NCBI RefSeq assembly: GCF_963378075.1
Contig: NZ_OY726394.1
Span: forward strand, 1,736,001-1,800,000
DNA from: Mycolicibacter sp. MU0083
GTDB taxonomy: Bacteria; Actinomycetota; Actinomycetes; Mycobacteriales; Mycobacteriaceae
Direction: 5' to 3'
DNA: 64,000 nt
Part shown: positions 1 to 8,745 of the stretch, in pieces
Numbering within the stretch: the stretch's first letter is position 1
Layout of the letters: each line of letters begins with the position of its first letter
Notes under the pieces: model-generated
The model's database searches: none
The model's input: the letters and a program-made list of their open reading frames with translations, nothing else
Told to the model about the DNA's origin: nothing
Program-made: the position numbers and the translations under genes

Positions 1-164
1 GCGACGAATCATTGAAGAACGTATGACCACTTACCGGTGGTCGGCCGTCTTTCTACGGAATCTACGTCGGATCCTTGACTGATCTTTCCGGATGATCATA
101 CGCTTTGCGTTGAAACGTCCGATGAGCAACACCCGTGCGGGTAGCGACGGAAGCCGAGGCATCG

Positions 165-1418
165 ATGACCGTGCAGAGTGTCTTACCCAACGTCTTCGAG
201 GCCGATCTGCCCACCCTGGAGTACGGCCTCGAGGCCGCGCCGCACGACATCTTGGCCGATGTCCGGGCGGCGCAGGCATGCGCGCCGATCGCCATCGGAC
301 CCCTCGGCCCGGAGATCCTGTCCTACGATCTGGCTCGGGAAATTCTGCGCGACAACAGGTTCCGTCTGCCCTCCGGTATCACGCTGGCGGCGCAGGGCAT
401 CACGTCTGGACCGCTGTTCGACAAGTTGGAGAGCAGCCTGCTGGGTCTGGACGGTCCGCCGCACACCCGGTTGCGCAAACTGGTCGCCAAGGCGTTCACG
501 CCCCGCGCCACGGCGGGACTGCACGACACCATCCACGAGGTGATCGACGGGCTGATCGATCAGGTGGTGGATGCGGGACGCTGCGACGTCGTGACCGATA
601 TCGCCCGGCCCTATCCCACCCCGGTCATCTGCGCCCTGCTCGGTGCACCGCGCGAGGACTGGCAGCTGTTCGCCGACTGGACCGCGGAGGTCTTCAAGGC
701 CTTCAACTTTCAGCCGGATGTCACCTTCGACGAACAGGCGATCATGCGGGCCTGGGGCGAGCTCGACGCATACGTCGACGACATGGTCGCCGCCCGCCGA
801 GACGACCTGACCGATGATCTGCTCTCCGAGCTCATCCGCGCCGAGAACGAAGGGGATCGTCTCGACCTCGACGAACTGCGCATGCTGGTGGCCGGTTTCC
901 TGATGGCGGGCACCGATACCACCCGCAACCAGTTGGCCGCGTCGGTGCAGGTGCTCTGCGACCATCCCGATCAATGGGCGATGCTGCGCGAGCATCCGGA
1001 ACTCGCGATGCAGGCGGTCGAGGAGAGCATGCGCCATTCGCCGGCGGCCAGTATCGTGCCGCGGACCGCCCTGGTGGACGTCGAATTCGGCGGCTACCTG
1101 TTCCCGGCGGGCACATTCGTGCTCGCGAACACCTTTGCCGCCAACCGCGATCCGGCGATCTACGCCGATGCCGATCGATTCGACATCACCCGCACCGACC
1201 TGCCGCCCATCCTGACGTTCGGCGGCGGCGCGCACTACTGCCTGGGGGCGAACCTGGCGCGGCGTGAGCTGGCCGAGGCGCTGACCGTACTCACCCGTCG
1301 GCTTCCCGTCGCCGAGCGTGTCGGCCCGGCGCCGTGGAAACCCCTGCTGGGCATGACCGGCCCCACCACGCTGACGATCGAATTCAGCAGTGCGAGGGCG
1401 GTGGCCACGGATGCGTAG
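165..1418 (+). CDS. Cytochrome P450, soluble bacterial type
   Basis: A full-length heme monooxygenase of about 417 residues that hydroxylates an unknown small substrate with electrons from a separate ferredoxin system. Visible motifs are the I-helix AGTDTTRN near residue 248, the K-helix ExxR (EESMR) near 286, and the heme loop FGGGAHYCLG with the cysteine ligand near 358. I chose ATG 165; an upstream GTG at 135 would add ten residues that look like leader. The next gene, a TetR regulator, overlaps its 3' end by 8 bases, so the two are probably co-transcribed and the regulator may control the P450. The CYP subfamily could not be assigned from sequence alone. It lies in the left chromosomal flank, outside the integrated element. 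Confidence 0.9.
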   Translation: MTVQSVLPNVFEADLPTLEYGLEAAPHDILADVRAAQACAPIAIGPLGPEILSYDLAREILRDNRFRLPSGITLAAQGITSGPLFDKLESSLLGLDGPPHTRLRKLVAKAFTPRATAGLHDTIHEVIDGLIDQVVDAGRCDVVTDIARPYPTPVICALLGAPREDWQLFADWTAEVFKAFNFQPDVTFDEQAIMRAWGELDAYVDDMVAARRDDLTDDLLSELIRAENEGDRLDLDELRMLVAGFLMAGTDTTRNQLAASVQVLCDHPDQWAMLREHPELAMQAVEESMRHSPAASIVPRTALVDVEFGGYLFPAGTFVLANTFAANRDPAIYADADRFDITRTDLPPILTFGGGAHYCLGANLARRELAEALTVLTRRLPVAERVGPAPWKPLLGMTGPTTLTIEFSSARAVATDA

Positions 1419-2028
1419 CCGGGGCTGGGCGGGGGTCACGCCGGCCACCGACGACGAGGCGATCGCGCGGATCCTGTCGGCCGTGGACGACGAGGTCGCC
1501 GAGCGCGGGCCGGCGATACGCCTCGCCGACGTGGCTCGCCGGCTCGGTGTCACGCGCCAGACGGTGTACCGCTACTTTCCCAATGCCGACGCGCTGCTGA
1601 TCGCCAGCTCCATGCGCGCGGTCAACGGGTTCATCGACCAGGTCGTCGAACACGCCGCCGGACTCGGCGACCCGGTCACCGCGCTGGTCGAATGCCTGTC
1701 GTTCGGAGTCGAGAGGCTCGCCGGTGACCCACAACTGGAGACGCTGCTGACCCGCCGCGAGGACGGCGACGCCGTCGCCTCGCTGACCTCCGACACGGCG
1801 ATCGCCTTCTGCCTGTCGGTCTTCGACCGCCTCGACGTCGACTGGCGACTGCACGGGTTCGGTGCCGCCGAACTGCACGAACTCGCCGAAATGACCCTGC
1901 GCACCGTGCAATCGCTGCTGACCGATCCCGGGCAGCGCCGGCGCGAGGGGGCGGAACTGCGCCGCTTCATCGCCCGGTGGCTCGGTCCGGCGATCCTGTA
2001 TCCGCGGCTGGTGTCGATAGCCCGGTAG
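1411..2028 (+). CDS. TetR-family transcriptional regulator
   Basis: A regulator of about 205 residues with an N-terminal TetR DNA-binding domain (recognition region VTRQTVYRYFPNADALL, residues 47-63) and a divergent ligand-binding C-terminal part. ATG 1411 lies 8 bases inside the end of the P450 gene, which suggests translational coupling and a role in controlling that P450. Its substrate is unknown. It converges on the GntR gene, 29 bases downstream. Confidence 0.88.
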   Translation: MRSRGWAGVTPATDDEAIARILSAVDDEVAERGPAIRLADVARRLGVTRQTVYRYFPNADALLIASSMRAVNGFIDQVVEHAAGLGDPVTALVECLSFGVERLAGDPQLETLLTRREDGDAVASLTSDTAIAFCLSVFDRLDVDWRLHGFGAAELHELAEMTLRTVQSLLTDPGQRRREGAELRRFIARWLGPAILYPRLVSIAR

Positions 2029-2057
2029 GCGACGGCCCGGGCGCTGCCGTCGGTGCG

Positions 2058-2684
2058 CTAGGCGATGTGGTTGCCGCGTGATTGGTGTTCGCGGAGTCGT
2101 GTTGCGAAGGTCGTCCAATCCCCGGCCTCGGCATCGCACAGTAGGTTTCGATGCTCGTCCAGCACGAGTTCGGGGTCCCCGCTGACCGTCGGACTACGGA
2201 CGATCGACAGGTATTGGCGATCTTGCAGGCGGTCGTAGAACGCCAGCATCGTGGCGTTGTTCGTGAGCTCCACAAAGGCGCGGTGAAACTGCATGGCCAA
2301 CGTCGCGAAGCCCGGATAGTCGCGCCGGCGCAGGGCGTCCTCTTGCCCATCAAGGTTCGTCCGAAGCCGTCGCCCCAAGAGATTGCGTGCTTCGGGATCG
2401 CCGAGTTGTACGCCGGCGCACTCGAACGCATGCCGCACTTGGTCTGATTCGCGCATCTCGTCGACGCCCAACTCGCACACCAGCGCACCGCGCTTGGGGT
2501 AGATCCGCACCAGGCCTTCGTCTTGCAAGCGGCCCAGGGCCGCACGTACCGGTGTTCGGCTCATAGACATCGACGAGGCCAGGGCGGACTCGCTGAGCAT
2601 GGTCCCGGCGGGGAATTCACCGCTGAGAACGCCCGCGCGTATCACGGAGTGAGCCCGTTGTGCGGAGGTCGTGGTGTCCTGCAC
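2058..2684 (-). CDS. GntR-family regulator, FadR/FCD type
   Basis: A 208-residue regulator. The N-terminal winged helix-turn-helix includes SESALASSMSMSRTPVRAAL and LQDEGLVRIYPKRGALV, and is followed by an alpha-helical FCD-type effector domain (HRAFVELTNN, LDEHRNLL). Such proteins usually repress neighbouring catabolic genes until a small acid or similar ligand binds. It is divergent from the methyltransferase/oxygenase pair. A 23-bp perfect palindrome lies between the two start sites (2762-2784) and is the natural candidate operator. The ligand cannot be predicted. Confidence 0.9.
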   Translation of the reverse strand: MQDTTTSAQRAHSVIRAGVLSGEFPAGTMLSESALASSMSMSRTPVRAALGRLQDEGLVRIYPKRGALVCELGVDEMRESDQVRHAFECAGVQLGDPEARNLLGRRLRTNLDGQEDALRRRDYPGFATLAMQFHRAFVELTNNATMLAFYDRLQDRQYLSIVRSPTVSGDPELVLDEHRNLLCDAEAGDWTTFATRLREHQSRGNHIA

Positions 2685-2761
2685 CGGAGCCTCCTGTCCG
2701 TAGATCGTCTGGTCGCCGGCAAGCCAGAGTCGGCAGCGAATTATCCGGCCGCACGTCCTGC

Positions 2762-2784
2762 CTAGGATACCGCTAGTATCCTAG
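2762..2784. promoter_or_regulatory. Palindromic operator candidate for the GntR regulator
   Basis: CTAGGATAC and GTATCCTAG form perfect 9-base inverted arms around the 5-base spacer CGCTA. It lies 78 bases upstream of the GntR start and about 85-107 bases upstream of the methyltransferase start. Arm length and spacing fit a dimeric winged-HTH regulator. Assignment to this regulator is inferred from position only. Confidence 0.6.
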
Positions 2785-2869
2785 ATGCGCGGCCGGTTGA
2801 GGCGGGCGAGTCTGCCTGTGTCGACCGTCATCGGCCGCGCCGAGTGACACAGTGGATTCGAGGAGCGCG

Positions 2870-3964
2870 GTGACCAGACCAGTGGACCAACAGTTGCCGG
2901 GCGAGCCGTCTCCGGAGGTAACGGCTTTCGCCGATCGCGTCACCGATGCGTTGGACGCCGCCGGGCTCACACTGCTGCTCAGTCTCGGGCATCAAAGCGG
3001 CTTGTTCGACGTACTAGCCGACCTCTCCGCGCCGGCGACCAGCGCGCAGATCGCCGAGTCCGCCGGACTCGACGAACGCTACGTCCGTGAATGGTTGGGT
3101 GGCACGGTGGTGGCCGGCGTCGTCGACTACGACGCCGAGACGGCGACGTATCGGTTGCCGACGCACCACGCTGCGGTGCTGACCCGTGCCGCGGGGTCCG
3201 CCAACCTGGCGCGCGTCGCGCAGTACATCGCACTCCTGGGCGAAGTCGAACAGAAGGTGTTGGCCTGTTTCCGCCGCGGGGGCGGGCTGCCCTACAGCGA
3301 CTATCCCCGCTTCCATACCGTGATGGCGGAACGCAGCGGCGAAGTGTTCGATACGGCGCTCATCGACGTCGTCCTTCCCCTGGTCGACGGACTGCCGCAA
3401 CGGCTCCGCGAAGGTACGGATGTGGCCGACATCGGCTGCGGCAGCGGCCATGCCGTCAACGTGATGGGACAGGCGTTCCCCAACAGTCGATTCACCGGCA
3501 TCGACATCTCGTCGGAGGGCATCGAGCGGGCGATACGGGAGGCGAACCAGCGGGGACTGACCAATGTGACGTTCGAGGCCGAAGACCTGACGACGTTCGA
3601 TGCCGCGTCGCGGTACGACGTCGTGACCGCGTTCGATGCCATACACGATCAGGCACACCCGGCGCGGGTGCTGGAGAACATCTATCGGTGTCTGCGGCCC
3701 GGGGGCATCTTCTTGATGGCGGATGCTCGGGCATCAAGCCATCTCGAAGAGAACATCGGTGTCCCTAGCAACACCTACCGTTACACGGTCTCGTTGATGC
3801 ACTGCATGCCTGTCTCATTGGCCTTGAACGGTGCCGGGCTGGGCACCATGTGGGGTCGCCAACTCGCCATGTCGATGCTGGCCGACGCCGGCTTCGTCGA
3901 CGTCGAGTGCACCGAGATCGAGCAGGATCCGTCGAACTACTACTACATCGCCACCAAGCGGTGA
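2870..3964 (+). CDS. SAM-dependent class I methyltransferase (Rv2258c-like)
   Basis: A methyltransferase of about 364 residues. An N-terminal winged-helix-like region ([20 protein letters not shown], then [19 protein letters not shown]) precedes a Rossmann SAM domain with motif [16 protein letters not shown] near residue 185 and [13 protein letters not shown] further on. This layout is shared by natural-product O/N-methyltransferases and, from memory, by mycobacterial Rv2258c. GTG 2870 follows AGGAG at 2861-2865; GTG 2852 is possible. The gene for a 2-oxoglutarate/Fe(II)-type oxygenase begins 20 bases downstream, so both probably tailor one small molecule under GntR control. The substrate is unknown. 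Confidence 0.85.
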   Translation: MTRPVDQQLPGEPSPEVTAFADRVTDALDAAGLTLLLSLGHQSGLFDVLADLSAPATSAQIAESAGLDERYVREWLGGTVVAGVVDYDAETATYRLPTHHAAVLTRAAGSANLARVAQYIALLGEVEQKVLACFRRGGGLPYSDYPRFHTVMAERSGEVFDTALIDVVLPLVDGLPQRLREGTDVADIGCGSGHAVNVMGQAFPNSRFTGIDISSEGIERAIREANQRGLTNVTFEAEDLTTFDAASRYDVVTAFDAIHDQAHPARVLENIYRCLRPGGIFLMADARASSHLEENIGVPSNTYRYTVSLMHCMPVSLALNGAGLGTMWGRQLAMSMLADAGFVDVECTEIEQDPSNYYYIATKR

Positions 3965-3983
3965 CCGGGCTGGAGGCCATCCT

Positions 3984-4970
3984 GTGCTGCCGGTCGTAGA
4001 CTTTTCACTCCTCGACCGCCCCGCTGAGCGCATCAGGCTTCGGGAGGTCACCCATACCGCGGGCTTCTTCTATCTTGTCGGCCACGGTGTCTCCGAAGAG
4101 TTGGTCAGCGACCTGCATGGCATGGCGAGAGAATTCTTTGCCCTGCCCGACCAGGACAAGCAGGCGATCGAACTTGCACGCAGTCCACACTTTCGCGGCT
4201 ACTCAAGGGTCGGCGGTGAACTGACCAATGGGGAGGTGGACTGGCGTGAACAGATCGACTTCGGCCCCGAGGCGGACGCCGTCGACGGACCCGTCGGCCC
4301 GCAGTGGCTGCGTGGGCCCAACCAGTGGCCCGCAGCGATCCCCGCGATGCCGGAACTGATCGTTCGCTATCAACGCGAGATGAACGCGATTTCGCGAGAG
4401 TTGTTGCAGCGCTGGGCCCAATCTCTGGGGGCGCCGGCAGGGGTCTTCGACTCCGCGTTCGGCACAGAGCCCGCCTCGCTGATGAAGCTGATCCACTATC
4501 CACGGCGACCCGCGCATGTCTCCGGTGATCAGGGCGTGGGCGCACACAAGGATCCGGGCGTCATGACGCTGCTGAGCCTGCAGCACGATTCGACGGGACT
4601 GCAGGTGCAGGACCTCGACGGCCAATGGCTGGACGCGCCACCGTTGGACGGTGCGTTCATCGTCAATATCGGCGAGCTGCTGGAGGTCTCGACGGGCGGT
4701 TATCTTCGTGCCACTCCGCATCGTGTGGTGGCCCCGGTGTCTGCGCCGGCACGAATCTCGATCCCATACTTTTTTGGCCCGGCACTCGATGGTGTCGTTC
4801 CTACGCTTGCGCTACCACCCGATCTTGCCGCCGAAGCCAGGCCGATCAGCCACGATGTCAACAATCGGCTGTACGGAACTTACGGCGAGAACATGTGGAA
4901 GGCCAAGCGGCGTGCCCATCCCGACGTGTTCGCGCGGTGGCACGGGGCTGCATTGACCGACGGCCCGTAG
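3984..4970 (+). CDS. 2-oxoglutarate/Fe(II) (isopenicillin-N-synthase-like) oxygenase
   Basis: A protein of about 328 residues in the non-heme iron dioxygenase family related to isopenicillin N synthase and plant flavanone/gibberellin oxidases. The N-terminal region LPVVDFSLLD and GFFYLVGHGV is typical. The iron triad is visible as HKDPG (His188, Asp190) and TPHRVV (His245), with ARISIPYFF near 257 supplying the cosubstrate arginine. GTG 3984 lies 7 bases after GGAGG; longer upstream reading is out of character for the family. It is the distal gene of the methyltransferase pair and the last gene before the integration site. Confidence 0.9.
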   Translation: MLPVVDFSLLDRPAERIRLREVTHTAGFFYLVGHGVSEELVSDLHGMAREFFALPDQDKQAIELARSPHFRGYSRVGGELTNGEVDWREQIDFGPEADAVDGPVGPQWLRGPNQWPAAIPAMPELIVRYQREMNAISRELLQRWAQSLGAPAGVFDSAFGTEPASLMKLIHYPRRPAHVSGDQGVGAHKDPGVMTLLSLQHDSTGLQVQDLDGQWLDAPPLDGAFIVNIGELLEVSTGGYLRATPHRVVAPVSAPARISIPYFFGPALDGVVPTLALPPDLAAEARPISHDVNNRLYGTYGENMWKAKRRAHPDVFARWHGAALTDGP

Positions 4971-5112
4971 ACCTGTCGTTGTCGGTGTCGGTACGAATCC
5001 GGACGTGGCAGCTTGACCGGTGAGTGCTGTCAGTTCATCGCGGCGTCGCCGCTCAACGCATTCGATCGGCGCGGAAATGATCGCAAGGGTGCATATCGCT
5101 TTCCTCAGTGAT

Positions 5113-5131
5113 GTGTCCGAGGGGGGACTTG
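5113..5131. repeat. attL core of the integrated element (19-bp direct repeat)
   Basis: GTGTCCGAGGGGGGACTTG here is identical to 45525-45543, which is the 3' end of the tRNA-Leu gene. Identity stops exactly at both edges: the bases before differ (AT here, AC there) and the bases after differ (GCC here, AAC there). This copy is a detached tRNA 3' end with no tRNA body, as expected for the distal attachment site of an element inserted in a tRNA gene. Confidence 0.9.
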
Positions 5132-5222
5132 GCCACTTACGACACGGGTTCTGACCTGGCGAATCGGTACCTGATCGTCATCCATGCCGGGGTCGACCCA
5201 CCTCTGACGTCGAGCGGTCGGA

Positions 5223-5657
5223 TTAGCGGTCGAGTTGGGCGGGGGCGAGTCGGCACCCGGCGGCTTGGGCTCCGGCGTGCAGGCGTCGGTCCCAAACGGC
5301 GACGATCAGGCCGGGGTCGCCGACTGCCAACGCGCTGGCCAGATGGACAGCGTCGGCTCCGCGCAAGGCATGGGCGCGGGCGAGGCGGCCGGCGTGCTGT
5401 TCAATTGTCGCGGTGAGTTCGACTGGGCGGGTGGCGGCCCAGAAGTCCTCCCAGTCACGCTCGGCAGCGGCGAGCTCGGATTCAGTTAGGTCGTGATTGC
5501 GGGCTGCTGCAGCGAGTGCGGCGCGGACTTCGGGGTAGGCCAGACGGCTGGACAATGCGGCGTCGCAGCCGTCCCATAGCGCGGACGCCAGCGAGCTCCC
5601 TGTCTCGGTGGTGAGAAGTTTGACGAAGGCGCTGGCGTCGAAGTAGACGAGCGGCAC
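5223..5657 (-). CDS. vapC: VapC-type PIN-domain toxin (ribonuclease)
   Basis: A 144-residue PIN protein that, as the toxin of a VapBC pair, would cleave RNA in the cytoplasm in a metal-dependent way. The acidic active-site residues typical of PIN domains are visible in VYFDASAFVKLL (Asp7), YPEVRAAL, GADAVHLASAL and VWDRRL. The antitoxin gene is 3 bases upstream on the same strand. It sits within 100 bases of attL, a common place for addiction modules that stabilise an integrated element. Its RNA target cannot be predicted. Confidence 0.9.
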   Translation of the reverse strand: MPLVYFDASAFVKLLTTETGSSLASALWDGCDAALSSRLAYPEVRAALAAAARNHDLTESELAAAERDWEDFWAATRPVELTATIEQHAGRLARAHALRGADAVHLASALAVGDPGLIVAVWDRRLHAGAQAAGCRLAPAQLDR

Positions 5658-5660
5658 CGG

Positions 5661-5921
5661 TCAGCGCCGCTGGTCGCTGACCTGGTCAGACACCGGCCGC
5701 CGCGGCCTGGGCCGGGACCGTCCCGCAGCGACGGGCCGCTGCGCGGTGGCCCTGCCAATCACGCCTTCGGCCGTGAGACGCTCCAAGGTGCCTGCGCTGT
5801 CCAGCGCAGCGAGTCGCGCGACCGGAATCCCGCGGTCGGTGATGACGACCTCACCACCAGCCCGAACTCGATCGAGCCAATCGCTAAGGTGCGCGCGCAA
5901 CTCGGTCACGGATACCTCCAC
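5661..5921 (-). CDS. vapB: VapB/Phd-type antitoxin
   Basis: An antitoxin of about 86 residues. The N-terminal part has the Phd/YefM-like sequence VEVSVTELRAHLSDWLDRVRAGGEV (shown here as overlapping motifs SVTELRAHL and VITDRGIPVARL) that binds DNA and dimerises. The C-terminal basic tail would occupy the toxin active site. GTG 5921 starts the protein at the conserved beta strand; an ATG at 5960 would add 13 residues and overlaps the operator repeats. It is followed after 3 bases by vapC, and the pair is expected to autorepress. Confidence 0.8.
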   Translation of the reverse strand: MEVSVTELRAHLSDWLDRVRAGGEVVITDRGIPVARLAALDSAGTLERLTAEGVIGRATAQRPVAAGRSRPRPRRPVSDQVSDQRR

Positions 5922-5922
5922 A

Positions 5923-5959
5923 CCGTGAACTGTACACTCGCTGAACCGTGATTTGTACA
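5923..5959. promoter_or_regulatory. Direct repeats upstream of vapB, likely operator
   Basis: CCGTGAACTGTACA (5923-5936) and CCGTGATTTGTACA (5946-5959) match at 12 of 14 positions and are 23 bases apart, about two helical turns. They lie at the vapB start. TGTACA is itself a palindrome. The placement fits autorepression by a VapBC complex; this is inferred, not shown. Confidence 0.5.
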
Positions 5960-6008
5960 TGTCACTCCTGAGTGTGGCAACGACGACCTGAGAGATTGAC
6001 CTGCGCAA

Positions 6009-6602
6009 GCCGGAGGCGAGGTGGCAACGGGCCGGTACACCGATTCGTCCGCGGTGCTGGCGACGCCGAGACGGTCGATATCATGGTGGCTGGTGGCCTT
6101 CCGTCCAAGCTGCATCCGAAGGTGTTGCGGCGGAAGGTGTTTGCCGTCCCCGGTGGGACTTCGGCGCAGCTGGCGTTCGTGGTCAGCTGCATGGAGGCGG
6201 CAGCGCCTCGGTGTCGGACGCCGGGTCTAGCTTGCAGCAGCGGGCTCTTGAATTCTCTGCTTGAGGTGCTGTGTGCGGTGACTGCTGGCGATCGCCTTCA
6301 TTGGCGTTCTGTTGCCAGCGACCCGATTGAACGACTCTCCCAGTAGTAACAGTTGGCCTGAGTCGCGAAGAACCTCGACATGCCTTGGATCGTATTCGTA
6401 TGACGGAGCGTGCTTCAAGCTGGTGTAGGCGTCCCAGAACAGTTGGCTCCACATGTTTAGTTGGTGGCATTACCCCGAGACCGTGGCTATGAGACCGAAA
6501 TCACAACTACCCGTTTGAAATTCAATAGCCCACAACTGACTAGGAACATAAGGGGTAACCGAGCTTCAACTTGGGTGCGATTGCTGAACAACCGGTTTTT
6601 AC
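6009..6602. other. Intergenic region with unrecognised, possibly decayed coding sequence
   Basis: No confident gene. On the plus strand a frame around 6070-6200 reads GLPSKLHPKVLRRKVFAVPG and continues like a real protein N-terminus before losing character. On the minus strand a frame at 6227-6454 reads YEYDPRHVEVLRDSGQLLLL and also looks protein-like. I could not assign either to a family. The base composition is noticeably less GC-rich from about 6350. Decayed genes left by insertion or deletion near the element end are the simplest reading. Confidence 0.4.
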
Positions 6603-7181
6603 TCAATCGTCACGTCGAGGGGCTCGCCCATCGGGCGGCCAGGAGTCGGTACCCGACTCAAGCGGAATATTCAAGGATCGAAGCAGGATCGAAAAGAGCC
6701 GCCAATTGGCGATCGCTCCGACAAGTTCGACCAAAACCGCGTGATCGCCATTGAATGCCTTGTGGCACGCGGCCCAGTTTTCCTCGGCAATGACCCCGTC
6801 ACGTACCACATCATCGGTCGCCGCCAGGACTGCACGCTCGGCATGGCCCAGACGATTGGAACTTTGCCAGTCACGCACCGCCAGAAGGTCATCCGAAGCC
6901 ACACCGAGCAGCGTCGCGATTCGCCAATGCTGTGTCCACTCATATACCGACCCCGTTACCCAGCCGATGCGCATGATGATCAATTCGCGTAGCCGGGCGT
7001 CGAGCACACCGTTAAATAGCAGCGCCTCGAGCATTCCGTACAGGGCCACTGCGAGGCTCGGCTGGTGAAGTGCCACGCGAAATACTGACAGTTCTGCCAT
7101 CTCTTCGGGCAGCCCACACTCGGCAGCCCGCAGCCGGGCCTGCTCAAGGTCGAGCATCGGTACGCGTTCCGTCCTCGTCAC
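6603..7181 (-). CDS. Carboxymuconolactone decarboxylase (AhpD-like) family protein
   Basis: A 192-residue all-helical protein. The region RLRELIIMRIGWVTGSVYEWTQHWRIATLLGV matches the CMD/AhpD core helix pair in its LRELIIMRIG and EWTQHW segments, but the CxxC of peroxidase-type members is absent (GSVYEW instead), so redox activity is unlikely. The start is GTG 7181, overlapping the stop of the upstream dehydrogenase by 4 bases (GTGA), so the two are translationally coupled. CMD proteins of this kind are common in catabolic clusters. The reaction is not predictable. Confidence 0.82.
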   Translation of the reverse strand: MTRTERVPMLDLEQARLRAAECGLPEEMAELSVFRVALHQPSLAVALYGMLEALLFNGVLDARLRELIIMRIGWVTGSVYEWTQHWRIATLLGVASDDLLAVRDWQSSNRLGHAERAVLAATDDVVRDGVIAEENWAACHKAFNGDHAVLVELVGAIANWRLFSILLRSLNIPLESGTDSWPPDGRAPRRDD

Positions 7182-8314
7182 GTGACCTTTCTCTGTTGAA
7201 GCTCCGCATGCTGTGAGGGCGTGGGCACGAAGACGTTGTGCAGGGCCGCACTCGATTTGGCATTTTCATCTGCAAGCGAACTGAGCAGCGGCGCGAGACC
7301 AGCGAATCCGGTTGATTCTCTTGTGATCCGGTCGAACGGCCAGCGGCGCGTGGCCAGAATCTCGAGGGCTGCCCGGTAGGCGGGATACTCCACGCCGAGT
7401 GCACCGGAGATGTGTAATTCCTTATACACCAGCGTGTCTGGTTCAAAGCCGGGCGCGCCGCCTCCGCCGCGGGTGCCGGCAACCACGACCGTGCCGCCAG
7501 GCCTGGCAAGGGCGACGGCGTCGGCGAACGCGGAGGGTGCTTTGGCGGTGACATCGACGACCACGTCGGCAAGCTGTCCGCCTGTCTCACGCTGGAGCGC
7601 TGTCACTGCATCGTCCTGCGATACGTCGATGGGCAGGTCGACACCGAATGATCTGGCTATGGCCAGTCGCTGATCGTCGCGTGGACCGATGCCGGTCATC
7701 GCGACGAAAGCGGCTCCCGCCTCTTTCGCCGCCACCGCCGCGCAGATCCCGCGGATGCCCGGTCCCAGTATCGCTACGATACCCCCCGCCTTGGTGTCGG
7801 GAAGAGTTTTCCCCCATTGGATACCGGCCCCGAGAGGGTTGAACAACGTGGCGAGAACGGGGTCCATGTCTTCGGCAATCGGGAGTAGCATCGCGTCCCA
7901 CGGAAGCTCCACATGGGTGGCGTATCCGCCCCATAACCCGGCGCCGATCTCCACGTCGACGAACCCGAACATGGTGGCGATGCCGTTCACCGCACATCGC
8001 CGGTATTCGCCGCGGCGACACTCCGGGCAGTCTCGGCAGGACCGGAACACCTCGACGGCCACGCGCTGGCCGGCCTGGACGCACAAGCGTTCGCTGGCCG
8101 CATTGCCGACATGTTCGACGATGCCGACGATTTCGTGACCTGGAACGAATGAGAAGCCGGCAGGCAGGTGTCCGGTGAATTGTTCGTGATCTGTACCGCA
8201 TAGACCACATGCTTCAACTCGCAGGATCGCACCGCGGTCACCGACGTCGGGGATGGTCATCTGGCGCCGCTCCAGATTCCGCGGTCCGGTCAACACCATG
8301 GCCTCGGCGATCAT
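7178..8314 (-). CDS. Zinc-dependent medium-chain alcohol dehydrogenase
   Basis: A 378-residue MDR dehydrogenase that would oxidise an alcohol or related diol with NAD(P). The catalytic zinc site is visible as EACGLCGTDHEQF and GHEIVG; the structural zinc site is the cysteine-rich segment CRDCPECRRGEYRRC. The cofactor fold contains ILGPGIRGICAAVAA. ATG 8314 overlaps the stop of the upstream thiolase remnant as ATGA, which fixes the start, although an open frame extends much further upstream. It belongs to a minus-strand operon with the thiolase remnant and the CMD protein, divergent from a TetR gene. The substrate is unknown. Confidence 0.9.
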   Translation of the reverse strand: MIAEAMVLTGPRNLERRQMTIPDVGDRGAILRVEACGLCGTDHEQFTGHLPAGFSFVPGHEIVGIVEHVGNAASERLCVQAGQRVAVEVFRSCRDCPECRRGEYRRCAVNGIATMFGFVDVEIGAGLWGGYATHVELPWDAMLLPIAEDMDPVLATLFNPLGAGIQWGKTLPDTKAGGIVAILGPGIRGICAAVAAKEAGAAFVAMTGIGPRDDQRLAIARSFGVDLPIDVSQDDAVTALQRETGGQLADVVVDVTAKAPSAFADAVALARPGGTVVVAGTRGGGGAPGFEPDTLVYKELHISGALGVEYPAYRAALEILATRRWPFDRITRESTGFAGLAPLLSSLADENAKSSAALHNVFVPTPSQHAELQQRKVT

Positions 8315-8745
8315 GGAAGCTCGAATCCCGTGGACGACCCTGTGTTTCGGAGGCAAACCGTTCTGCCAACGTACATCTCGCCCGCCATCGCCTCGGCAAT
8401 CTGCGGATCGTCGCTGCGTGCGACGACTCTTCGCCCGTCGGACAGGTGCGCGATGATCGGTGTCCATCGAGGTCGCCCGTCTCGGTCGTATTCGACCGTG
8501 TACCCGTCCACTGTCGCGCGACCGGTCGCCTCGTCGACGCCTGCGACGGCCAGCCGCGATGAATCGATCTGAGCTTGTTCGTCTGCCGTGTCGATCAGTC
8601 GCCACCCGGTTGGTGGAGGGGTGGCCGACCACACACCGACCGAATGTTTCGTCGAATACCAACCGAGGCCGGTGACGACGTCGTCCCCGCGATGGGTTAC
8701 TTCGCCTACGCCGACCACCACCGGAGTACGCGCTTCTACCGACAA
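8311..8745 (-). pseudogene. Thiolase-like acetyl-CoA acetyltransferase with internal deletion
   Basis: An open frame of 144 residues that joins two distant parts of a thiolase-superfamily protein of about 500 residues. It opens with RTPVVVGVGEVTHR, the typical N-terminus. From about residue 27 it continues with the typical C-terminal domain (YSTKHSVGVWSATPPP, VDGYTVEYDRDGRPRW, VGRTVCLRNTG). The catalytic core with its Cys and His is gone, so it cannot be an active thiolase. The frame is intact across the junction and couples translationally to the dehydrogenase start (ATGA at 8311-8314), which may explain why the frame persists. A conserved small protein is possible but less likely. Confidence 0.75.

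Noticed and set aside
183..1553. Long open frame of 456 codons on the minus strand opposite the P450
   Set aside because: Composition is that of an antisense shadow in GC-rich DNA. The plus-strand frame has complete P450 motifs.
5108..5416. Plus-strand open frame of 102 codons across attL
   Set aside because: It overlaps vapC on the other strand and has low-complexity Arg/Gly-rich composition; not a gene.
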